From Cyanobium sp. Aljojuca 7A6 (GTDB lineage Bacteria > Cyanobacteriota > Cyanobacteriia > PCC-6307 > Cyanobiaceae), in contig NZ_JAGQCY010000001.1 in assembly GCF_024346455.1 (NCBI RefSeq), forward strand, positions 124,001 to 188,000: a stretch of 64,000 bases of DNA. Reading direction: 5' to 3'. Within the stretch, counting starts at the first letter, position 1. Every line of letters begins with the position of its first letter. The position numbers were made by a program, and so were the translations under genes. The notes under the pieces were generated by a model. The model was not told where the DNA came from and searched no databases. It saw only the letters and a program-made list of their open reading frames with translations. Of the stretch, positions 7,081 to 14,900 are shown in pieces.

Positions 7081-7785
7081 ATGACGAACAAGCCCCCCAC
7101 CCACAGCGAGCGCTACGACGAGGCCCTGCTCTGGACCGCTCAGCTGCACCGCTGCCAGTCCCGCAACGGCAAGCCGGTGCCCTACATCTCCCACCTGATC
7201 GCCGTCAGCGGCCTGGTCTGGGAGGATGGCGGCACGGAAGATCAGGCGATCGCAGGCCTGCTGCACGACGCCATCGAGGATGCGGGCCAGAGCCACACCT
7301 CAATTGCCCAGCGCTTTGGCGAGGAGGTGGCCGCCATCGTGCTCGACTGCACGGACACCGCCGAGGGCCTGACCGGTGCCGGCAAAGAACCCTGGCTGGT
7401 GCGCAAGACCCGTTACGTGGCCGCTCTTGATCACAAGAGTGAGGGCTCGTTGCGGGTGACAGCAGCTGACAAGGCCCACAACGCCCGCGACCAAGTGCTC
7501 GATGCCCGCCGCAATCCTGCCAGCTGGGATCGCTTCAAGGCGGGGCTCGACGGCACCGCCTGGTACCTACTGCGCATCCACCAGAGCCTCAATCACCGGC
7601 TGCCCAACAGCCGCTCCAACGAACTGCTCGGTGAGGCCGTGAACGAGATCCTCGCCAGTGAGGCCTACGGGCACCTGGTGCCATCCGGGATTGCCCCGGC
7701 GGTGTGGGCGGCGGGGTACCTGGAGCGACCGGAGACGCACCGGCGCGGCTCAACGGCCGGCGGATCGAGCAGCGGCGCTGCCTGA
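7081..7785 (+). CDS. Stand-alone HD-domain hydrolase, RelA/SpoT-hydrolase-like
   Basis: The 234-residue protein resembles the metal-dependent HD domain that removes pyrophosphate from (p)ppGpp in SpoT and MESH1-like enzymes. Visible are PYISHLIAVSGLVWEDGG (first metal His), GLLHDAIEDAG (HDxxED) and ADKAHNARDQV, corresponding to the Asp-x-x-x-Asn motif of the family. No synthetase domain follows, so it would be a small alarmone hydrolase or another nucleotide hydrolase. ATG 7081 was chosen because MTNKPPTHSERYDEALLW begins directly at the domain. The last 25 residues are low-complexity Gly/Ser. Confidence 0.75.
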   Translation: MTNKPPTHSERYDEALLWTAQLHRCQSRNGKPVPYISHLIAVSGLVWEDGGTEDQAIAGLLHDAIEDAGQSHTSIAQRFGEEVAAIVLDCTDTAEGLTGAGKEPWLVRKTRYVAALDHKSEGSLRVTAADKAHNARDQVLDARRNPASWDRFKAGLDGTAWYLLRIHQSLNHRLPNSRSNELLGEAVNEILASEAYGHLVPSGIAPAVWAAGYLERPETHRRGSTAGGSSSGAA

Positions 7786-7975
7786 CAGACGCCTAAGGCC
7801 CCGATCTACGCGCCACCGTTGCTCGTTGGCCCCGGCGGCACATTGCTCCCCCATGGGCCCGCGCACCGATGGACAGTCCCGTTCATGGCGTCGAACGCCG
7901 TCAGCCTGCTTCCAACCGGGGCAGCGTGACAGCTCCTGCCCCAGCGAGGCGGCGACATTCGGCCACGGGAGTGGC

Positions 7976-8371
7976 TCAGCCCAGCACCGGCTGCAGCCCC
8001 AGATGCTCCACGTAGGGCAGGAAATCACGATCACTGAACAGCAACGGCAGGTTGGCCTCGATGCAGGCGGTGGCGATGATCCCGTCGATCGTCTTGCGCA
8101 CCGTGATCCCCTTGCTGCGCAGCTGCCGGTAGTTCTCTGCCGCCACCCAGGCGTTGCGTCCCTCCAGCATCGGCAGCAGGGTCAGCGACTGGAACAGCTG
8201 CCGGGCCTTGGCCACATCACGTCCATGGCGGAATCCCTGCAGCACCTCCACCAGGATCAGATCGCCGATCGCCAGCGGCCTCTCCCCGAGCAGCCCATCG
8301 AGGCGCTCCACCTCGGGCGTGCTGACCCCGTTGAAAAAGTCGATCCAGACCGAGGAATCAACGACGATCAC
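7976..8371 (-). CDS. vapC: VapC-type PIN-domain toxin
   Basis: PIN-domain ribonuclease toxin of a type II toxin-antitoxin pair; VapC enzymes cut tRNA or rRNA using Mg2+. The 131 residues carry the acidic set: Asp in MIVVDSSVWIDFF (about 5), Glu in ILVEVLQGF (about 42), Asp in KTIDGIIATACIE, and Asp in LLFSDRDFLPY. The length is typical. Its start lies inside the stop of the antitoxin gene (ATGA, 8368-8371), the standard coupling that keeps antitoxin in excess. Confidence 0.88.
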   Translation of the reverse strand: MIVVDSSVWIDFFNGVSTPEVERLDGLLGERPLAIGDLILVEVLQGFRHGRDVAKARQLFQSLTLLPMLEGRNAWVAAENYRQLRSKGITVRKTIDGIIATACIEANLPLLFSDRDFLPYVEHLGLQPVLG

Positions 8372-8577
8372 GCCGCTACATCGGGCCCATCAAGCCGTTG
8401 GGCCTCTAGGTCACCGTCCCAGTGGAGCTGGCCGCGGAACGCCCGCATCTCACCCTGCTGCTGCAGCCGCACCAGGGTGCGCAGGCCCAGTTCCACGGCC
8501 TCCCGCTTGCTGCGGGCCCCACTGACCTGCATGGCCTGCTGCATCAGGTCGTCGTCGATGACGATGTTGGTGCGCAT
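8368..8577 (-). CDS. vapB: VapB-type antitoxin
   Basis: A 69-residue antitoxin with an N-terminal ribbon-helix-helix-like segment, MRTNIVIDDDLMQQAMQ, and KREAVELGLRTLVRLQQQ, followed by the toxin-binding tail ending DGPDVAA. The start at 8577 is preferred to the upstream in-frame codon at 8616 because MRTNIVIDDDL is the usual beginning of this VapB type. It lies directly before vapC and probably represses the pair's promoter. It is the second gene from a decayed frame at 8588-8848. Confidence 0.85.
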   Translation of the reverse strand: MRTNIVIDDDLMQQAMQVSGARSKREAVELGLRTLVRLQQQGEMRAFRGQLHWDGDLEAQRLDGPDVAA

Positions 8578-8587
8578 GGCCCTGCCA

Positions 8588-8848
8588 TCACCGCTGATGT
8601 GTAAAGCGTAGGCCATTCGTACACATGCGGGGCCGTGGAACAGACAGGTCCGGCAAGGGTCGCCCGAGCCATCGAGCCGGCCCCTTCAGCCAAGGACCAG
8701 CTCCAGCTCGCGCCGCTGCGGCGAGCCGGGCACCTGCAGCTGGGCCCAGAGCCAGTGCCGGTAGCGGGCTGGGCCGGCCCACATAGACCTGACCGGGCAG
8801 GGGATCAGAGAGCTGGCCGCGACGGGCCTTGCCGATCGTGATCTCCAT
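8588..8848 (-). pseudogene. Decayed DUF4326-like gene, frameshifted
   Basis: Pieces of a DUF4326-like protein appear in different minus-strand frames. One frame starts MEITIGKARRGQLSD and reaches GQVYVGRPSP, the family's YIGRPS element. A second has RYRHWLWAQLQVPGS and RRELELVLG (stop at 8686). A third reads into a Cys/His-containing end near 8620. No single frame contains all three parts, so at least two frameshifts are needed. The match is by eye and the family is poorly understood. Confidence 0.35.
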
Positions 8849-9218
8849 GGCGCCTCCACCTGGCAACAACACCCAACGCCAAGGAAGCTTCGGCGGCAAT
8901 GGCAGAACTGGATGGTGGCTCCGGTGGACGCCTGGGGCAAGATCTGCAGCAGAGTCACCACAGCTCTGGAAACCATCCCTCGGCCGAGCTGTGCAGCTTC
9001 AGAATCAAGCTTCTGCCGTAAGGCTTGGCTGCTGGTTATGGCGTGGAGCAGTGCATTCCGCAACCCTGTGCGAATGGCGTAGTACGGGGAATGAGCAGCG
9101 TTCAGTATCGCTTTGCAGCATGACCACCCCACCGTCCAAAGGTCTGCCCGAATCAGGGCGCCGGACGTTTTGTGCTCATTTTGTGCTCAACCCGCTGGGC
9201 CGATGCCTGAAAAGTCAA
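8849..9218. other. Gene-poor stretch beside tRNA-Pro
   Basis: No convincing gene is seen on either strand. A plus-strand frame through here ends in a translation of the tRNA itself, a well-known source of false proteins. The stretch includes the tandem 11-mer at 9168-9189. Its composition looks less GC-rich than the flanking genes, which fits a remnant of mobile DNA. Confidence 0.45.
9168..9189. repeat. Tandem 11-bp direct repeat near tRNA-Pro
   Basis: Two exact copies of TTTTGTGCTCA stand head to tail, 29 bases from the 3' end of the tRNA gene. In this position such repeats may be integrase arm-type sites or a leftover of an integrated element. No integrase gene is visible. Confidence 0.7.
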
Positions 9219-9292
9219 TCGGGGCGACAGGATTCGAACCTGCGACCTAGTGCTCCCAAAGCACCCGCGCTACCAAGCTGCGCCACGCCCCG
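9219..9292 (-). tRNA. tRNA-Pro (anticodon TGG)
   Basis: On the minus strand the 74 bases fold as a full cloverleaf: acceptor stem CGGGGCG/CGCCCCG with discriminator A, D arm with the AGCTTGGTAG loop, anticodon stem GGTGC/GCACT around TTTGGGA (anticodon TGG), and T arm with GGTTCGAATCC. CCA is not encoded, as usual in cyanobacteria. It reads CCA and wobble proline codons. tRNA genes are common integration sites, and the accessory genes at 5.3-9.2 kb lie on its 3' side. Confidence 0.97.
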
Positions 9293-9366
9293 ATAGGGAG
9301 ACCTTAGTTCACGGGCCTTCAAGCCGTCAGGAGTTCTCGGACGGCCAAGCCCGGCATCCCCCCACC

Positions 9367-9729
9367 TCACCCCCAGCGCCGCCGCCGGCTGACGGTCACG
9401 TTGCCGTCGAAGCCGGGAACCGGCACCCGGCACTTGCAGACTTCCACCGCCAGGGGAATCGTCCCGTAGCAGGCTTCAAGGGCATCGAGGATCCGCTCGC
9501 TGTAGTGCTCCAGGGTGAGGCAGCGGATGGTGCGGGCCTGCTGCTGCAGCGCCGCAATGCCGCGGCCGTAGTCGAAGCCCTGGCTGAGGTCGTCACTGCG
9601 GGCCACGGCGCCCAGATCCACCCCCAGAGAAAAGGCCAGCTCGAACCACTGGCCGTGCAAGCGCTCGCGCTCGTACACCCCCACATGGGCCCAGAGCCGC
9701 AGACCGCGCACATGGATCGCCTCGGTCAC
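9367..9729 (-). CDS. folB: Dihydroneopterin aldolase
   Basis: FolB cleaves 7,8-dihydroneopterin to 6-hydroxymethyl-dihydropterin and glycolaldehyde in folate synthesis. At 120 residues it has the family length. Recognisable parts are [19 protein letters not shown] near the start (the conserved Gly-Val-x-x-x-Glu) and [30 protein letters not shown] carries the substrate-binding Glu, and [17 protein letters not shown] forms the C terminus. It starts inside the proA stop (four-base overlap) and is the last gene of the tamB-ROK-proA-folB run. Confidence 0.92.
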   Translation of the reverse strand: MTEAIHVRGLRLWAHVGVYERERLHGQWFELAFSLGVDLGAVARSDDLSQGFDYGRGIAALQQQARTIRCLTLEHYSERILDALEACYGTIPLAVEVCKCRVPVPGFDGNVTVSRRRRWG

Positions 9730-11057
9730 AGGGGCAGGGGGCGATGGCTGAACTGCCGCCGGCCTTCGGCGTAGTCGGCGGCGATGTGGCCCTCACCGCG
9801 CAGGCGGTAGCGGTAGGTGACCAGCCCCTCGAGCCCCACCGGGCCTCGAGGCGGCAGGGTCTGGGTGCTGATGCCCACCTCAGCGCCGAAGCCGTAGCGG
9901 TTGCCGTCGGCGAAGCGGGTGGAGCAGTTCAGGAACACCCCGGCGCTGTCCACGGCCCGCAGGAACCGGTCGGCGGCCGCCGGGTCGGCGGTGGCGATGG
10001 CGTCGGTGTGGCGGGAGCCGTGGCGTCTCACATGCTCCAGGGCCGCCTCGAGATCCTCCACCACCTTGACGTTGAGGATCAGATCCGAATACTCCGTGTC
10101 CCAGGCGCCGGGCCCGGCCGCCTGCTCCACCCCCAGGGCGCAGGCGGCGGCATCGCCCCGCAGCTGCACCGCCGCCGCCGCGAAGGCCGGCAGCGCCGCC
10201 GTCAGGAACGCTGGTGCGATGGCCTGGTGCAGCAGCAGGGTCTCGATGGCATTGCAGGCCGCCGGGTACTGGATCTTGCTGTCGAGGGCGATGCGCAGCG
10301 CCAGGGCCGGATCGGCGGCCCGGTCCACATACAGATGGCAGATGCCGTCGGCGTGGCCGAGCACGGGGATGCGGGTGTTGTCCTGGATGAAACGCACCAG
10401 GGCGTTGGAGCCCCGGGGAATGATCAGATCCACCAGGCCATCGAGCCGCAGCAGCCCCAGGCTCTCGGCGCGGCTGGTTAGCAGCTCCAGGCTGCCAGGG
10501 GCCACGGCGCTGGCGGCCAGGCCCCGCTGCAGGGCCGCCACGATCGCCTGGCAGCTGCGGCTGGCCTCCCGGCCCCCTTTGAGCAGGGCGCCATTGCCCG
10601 AGCGGATTGCCAGCGAGGCGATCTGCATCACCGCATCGGGCCGGGCCTCGAAGATCACCCCCAGCACCCCCAGGGGCACACTCAGCCGCTCCAGCACCAG
10701 CCCCTCATCGAGTTCGGTGTGCAGTTGGCGCCGGCCCACCGGATCCTCCAGGGCCGCCACCTGGCGTACGCCGGCGATGGCGCCCGCCAGTTTGGCGCCA
10801 TCCAACTTGAGGCGGGCCACCAGGGCTGGTGCCAGCCCCTCGGCAGCCGCGGCCGCCAGGTCGGCGCGGTTGGCCTCCAGGATCTCGACGCTGGCCGCCT
10901 CCAGGGCCTCGGCCATCGCCTCGACGGCGGCACGGCGTTCGGCATCGCCGCATTGGCCCAGGGCCATGGCGGCGCGGCGCACCGCCGCGGCCCGCTGCAG
11001 CAGCTGGGGGTCGGGCTCCGGCACGACGCTGGCGGGCGGGGTGATGGTCTGGCTCAT
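9726..11057 (-). CDS. proA: Gamma-glutamyl phosphate reductase
   Basis: ProA reduces gamma-glutamyl phosphate with NADPH to glutamate semialdehyde, the second step of proline synthesis. The 443-residue protein has the aldehyde dehydrogenase fold: [15 protein letters not shown] for cofactor binding, [24 protein letters not shown], the catalytic Cys in [13 protein letters not shown], and [22 protein letters not shown] near the end. The start [10 protein letters not shown] at 11057 overlaps the upstream kinase stop by four bases; the frame extends further upstream without family similarity, and an in-frame ATG at 11066 is possible. Confidence 0.93.
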   Translation of the reverse strand: MSQTITPPASVVPEPDPQLLQRAAAVRRAAMALGQCGDAERRAAVEAMAEALEAASVEILEANRADLAAAAAEGLAPALVARLKLDGAKLAGAIAGVRQVAALEDPVGRRQLHTELDEGLVLERLSVPLGVLGVIFEARPDAVMQIASLAIRSGNGALLKGGREASRSCQAIVAALQRGLAASAVAPGSLELLTSRAESLGLLRLDGLVDLIIPRGSNALVRFIQDNTRIPVLGHADGICHLYVDRAADPALALRIALDSKIQYPAACNAIETLLLHQAIAPAFLTAALPAFAAAAVQLRGDAAACALGVEQAAGPGAWDTEYSDLILNVKVVEDLEAALEHVRRHGSRHTDAIATADPAAADRFLRAVDSAGVFLNCSTRFADGNRYGFGAEVGISTQTLPPRGPVGLEGLVTYRYRLRGEGHIAADYAEGRRQFSHRPLPL

Positions 11058-11980
11058 GACGGCCATTCTCCCAAGCGATCCAGCGCCAGCCGCACCGCCC
11101 CCAGCCGGCCGGCGCCATTGCCCAGCGCGCAGCGGCGGATCACCAGACCCTCCCGGCTCACCGCCAGCACCCGCTGCTCCACTTCCCGCCAGACCGCCGG
11201 CAGGAAATGGTGGCTGGCGCCGCTGAGGCCGCCGCCGATCAGCACCAGCTCCGGGGTGAGCACGTAGAGCAGCGAACTCAGCCCCACCCCGAGCAGGCGT
11301 CCATAGGCCTGCCACACCGCCAGGGCCTCGGTGTCGCCGGCATCGGCACGGCGGCAGAGCTCCATTGGATCGAGCGGGCTGAGGCGGGCCAGGCCGCCGA
11401 GGCTGCAGAACTGCTCCAGGGAGCCCCGGTTGCCGCTGCGGCATTCGGGGCCATCGGGATCCACGCCGATCAGGCCCGGTTCGGCCGCCGCGCCGCCGTG
11501 GCCGGTGAACAGCTGGCCGCCGAGCAGCACCGCCCCGCCCACACCGGTGCCAAGGGTGAGCAGCAGCACGTTGTCGACACCCCGGGCCGCCCCCTGCCAG
11601 GCCTCACCGAGCAGGGCACAGTTGGCGTCGTTGCCCAGGATCACCCGCCGCCCCAGCTCGGCTTCCAGCCAGGCGGCCAGGGGTACATCCCGCCAGAGCG
11701 GCAGGTTGATCGAAATCCGCGCCACCCGGCCCGCCGCATCGCAGGGCCCCGGCAGACCGAGGCCCACCCGGCCGGCGAGGCGATCGGGGTCGATGGCCGC
11801 GACGGCCTCGGCCAGGGCCACGCACACCGCCCCCGGCATCGCCGGCTGGGGGGTGGGCACCTCGGCCTCGGCAAGCAACGCGCCCTGCTGATCACAGCGG
11901 GCCAGCTTGATGGCCGTGCCGCCCAGATCGATGCCGATCAGCTGGGCCTCACCGGGAGGTCGGGCGGGAGACGACGCCAT
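11054..11980 (-). CDS. ROK-family sugar kinase, probable glucokinase
   Basis: This kinase phosphorylates a hexose, most likely glucose, using ATP or polyphosphate. The 308 residues show the ROK pattern: phosphate loop [14 protein letters not shown] (about 14-27), sugar-binding [13 protein letters not shown] with the catalytic Asp, [14 protein letters not shown], and a C-terminal [10 protein letters not shown]. The ROK zinc site is altered: where the family usually has CxCGxxGCxE, this protein reads [11 protein letters not shown], keeping only the first Cys. It overlaps tamB by one base and proA by four. Confidence 0.85.
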   Translation of the reverse strand: MASSPARPPGEAQLIGIDLGGTAIKLARCDQQGALLAEAEVPTPQPAMPGAVCVALAEAVAAIDPDRLAGRVGLGLPGPCDAAGRVARISINLPLWRDVPLAAWLEAELGRRVILGNDANCALLGEAWQGAARGVDNVLLLTLGTGVGGAVLLGGQLFTGHGGAAAEPGLIGVDPDGPECRSGNRGSLEQFCSLGGLARLSPLDPMELCRRADAGDTEALAVWQAYGRLLGVGLSSLLYVLTPELVLIGGGLSGASHHFLPAVWREVEQRVLAVSREGLVIRRCALGNGAGRLGAVRLALDRLGEWPS

Positions 11981-14900
11981 CAGAAGCGCAGGAACACCTG
12001 CAGCAGCGACTGCCAGGCCCCTTCGGTGTCGACCGAGGTCTGCAGGTTGAAGGTGTCGGAGGCCTTGTAGGTGAGCGTCACCTGGGGGGGCACATCGGAA
12101 CGGTTCGGGGCCGCCAACACCGACATGCTGAAGCGGTTGGTGATGTCAACGCCGATCTCGGCGCCCAGCACCAGCTGGGGCGGCACCCGCCGGCTGGTGC
12201 GTTCCCGCTCGGTGTCGATCGACTGGTTCACGTAGGTGGGGTAGAGGGCCAGGCTCACCCGCTGACCGAAGGCGTCGCTGAGCGAGGCCAGCAGCGGCGA
12301 CAGCAGGGTCTGGCCCACCACCGTGGCCAGGGCCGCCCCGGCACCGCCGCCGCTCAGACCGGCCAGGGAGTTGCCACCGATCAGGGCCACGAGCCGCTCC
12401 TGCGGCAGGGGGGGGCTGCTGCGCAGCGTGAGGTTCTCGGCGATACGGTCGGCCGGACCGCTCACCGCCACGACGACCAGGATCAGGTTGAGCTGGTTGA
12501 GGGCCGAGAGGCCGGCCTGGTTGGGGGCGTTCTGCACCGAGGGTCCCACCTCCCCCACCCCGGACGGGGACAAGACGCTGAGGCTGTCGGAGATGCGGGT
12601 GCGCAGGGCGATGTCGAGGTAGGGCACCAGCCCCATGGAGGGGGTGAAGATCGCCACGTTGGGGGCATCGGGATCGAGGCTGAAGCTGGTGGTGAACAGG
12701 CTCAGCCGTCCCCCCAGCAGCCGCACCACCCCGGAGGCCCGAAGGGAGGGATCGAGGCGGCCATTGATGCGCAGCCGGCCGGCCGTGGTGAAGTTGGCGA
12801 TGTTGGGGATCACCACCCGCAGATCCGGACCCAGCCGCAGGGTCAGGTCCTCGAAGGCCAGGTAGGGAAAGCGGGGCACCGAGCCGCGCAGGGCTTCGGC
12901 GGTGGTGGACTCCACATCGGGACCGAGCAGCACCAGGGGCTGGTCGAAGGTCCACTTCGACTCCAGCAGCTCGGGCATGGTGCGCGGCTGCACCGGCTGG
13001 TCGGACACCGGCTCGCTCGCCGCCAGCTGTCCAGGCTGGACGTTGATCGTGCCGCGGCCGATCGCCACGTCGCCGCCCAGCACCGGGGCCAGCAGGCTGC
13101 CGCTCAGGTGCAGCTGCCCATCCCCCACCGCCACCACGCGCGGCACCGAGAAGGGCACCTGCTCCAGCTTCATCACCAGGGTCTTGTCTTCGGCGAGGGG
13201 ACGGAACAGCCCCAGACGACCGTCGCCGACGACCACACCCTTCGGCCCCACCCGGGCGCGGAACTCCTGCACCACCAGCTGCTCGAAGTCGAACAGGATC
13301 GTGGCTTCCACCTCGCGCACCTCCTGGCCGATGAAGCGGAAGCTGAGCTCCCGCAGGCGCAGGAAGCCGTTTGCGATCGGATCGTCGAGGCTGCCGCGCA
13401 CCAGCAGCTGCAGGTCAGCGCCACCCTCCTGCCACGTGAAGGCCTGACCCCCCAGACGGGTGAGGAAACGCAGGCCATCGCCCCGGGTGGCGAGGCGCAG
13501 TTCGAGGCCCTGCTGCGACGCCACCAGCGGGATGGTGCCCGACAGGTCGACGCTGCGGGAGGCTCCCTCGGCCCGCAGGGCTAGATCCAGCCCGATCCCT
13601 TCGGCCTTCAGCTCCACCCGCCCCCGCTCCAGCGCCAGGGCCTCCTCGCCGAGGCGGCCCTCCACCAGGGCCAGATCGAGGCTGAGCTCGGGGCGAGCGC
13701 CGCCCAGCCGGTAGCGGCCCCGGGCGGCCAGAGCGCCGCGCAGGTTCTCCGGCAGGGGGGTCAGCAGGGCCAGCAGGGAAAGGGGCAGGTCGGCGAGGCT
13801 GAAACTGCCGCTGCCCCCCGTGAGCGGACCCTCCAGCCGCACCTCGAACGGCTTGCCGGCCAGGGCCTGGGCCCGGTCGCCCTGGTTGTACCAGAGGTGG
13901 CCGGTGGCCTTGAGGTCGGCCCTGGTGCGGGCGAAATCCGGGCCGCTGAGCAGCAGATCGGCATCGATCCGGGCCTGCAGGCGCTCGAGCCGTTCGGCCC
14001 GGCTGGCCCGGCTGGCCGCCTGGACCCTGGCGGCGACCCGCTGCTCCGCCTGGGCCAGGGCCAGCAGCTGGTCGGTGACCGTGCCGGCCATGGTGTCGAT
14101 CACCAGGCTGCCCAGGTCGCTGGCCCGGCCGCGCTGCGGCGCCGGCGCCCCGCGCCAGATCGGCCAGGCGTCGTTGAGCTGGCGGAACAGCAGGGTGGAC
14201 AGCTGGCGGGCCTCGAAGCGGGCCCGGAACGGACCGTTCCAGCGCCCGGAAACCGTTGCGGCGATGCTGCCCTCACCGAGGGGCTCGATCTGGCCGTTCA
14301 CCCGGTACTGGCGGTCGTCGTAGGCCACATCGGCCTGGATGCGGCGTCCCCCCACCCCGAGGAACTGGGGCGAGAGCAGCTCCACCCGGCCGTCGAAACT
14401 GAGGGGCTGCAGCCCCAGCCGGCCGCTACCGCTGAGGTCCCCCTCCAGGGGGCGCAGGCGGCGGTTGGGTCCGGTGGCCACCGACAGGCCCCGCAAGGGG
14501 AAGGCGCGCGCCACCCAGCGGTAGCCCGCCGGCCGGCCGTCGAGGCTCAGCTGGCCGCCGTCCCGATCGATGGCGGCCCGCACCGGTTGCCAGCGACGGT
14601 CGAGCAGGGCCGTGATCCGTCCCTGCGGCGTCGGCGCCACCGCCGTCAGATCCAGGGAACGGTCCTTGAGGCTGCCGCTCCAGGTTTCCCGCAGCAGCAG
14701 GGGACCCGCCCCGGGCTGCTCCAGGCGCAGCTGCAGGTCGGGACGCAGTTCCGCCAGGGGCCCGGCGATCGTGCCCGCCCCATCCAGCTGCCCCTGCAAG
14801 GTGGTGCCGAGCAGCGGATTGAGGCGGGCCAGGGGATAGTCCTGGACATCGACGCGGGCCAGCAAAGGACCGGCCACCAACCCCTTGCCCGCCTGGAAGG

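Noticed and set aside
6876-7100. Minus-strand frame with a signal-like hydrophobic N terminus
   Set aside because: It overlaps the start of the HD gene, is short (74 codons), and its second half shows no protein-like pattern.
8829-9296. Plus-strand frame ending in a peptide-like RQDSNLRPSAPKAPAL
   Set aside because: This is the well-known false translation of the tRNA-Pro gene on the opposite strand.
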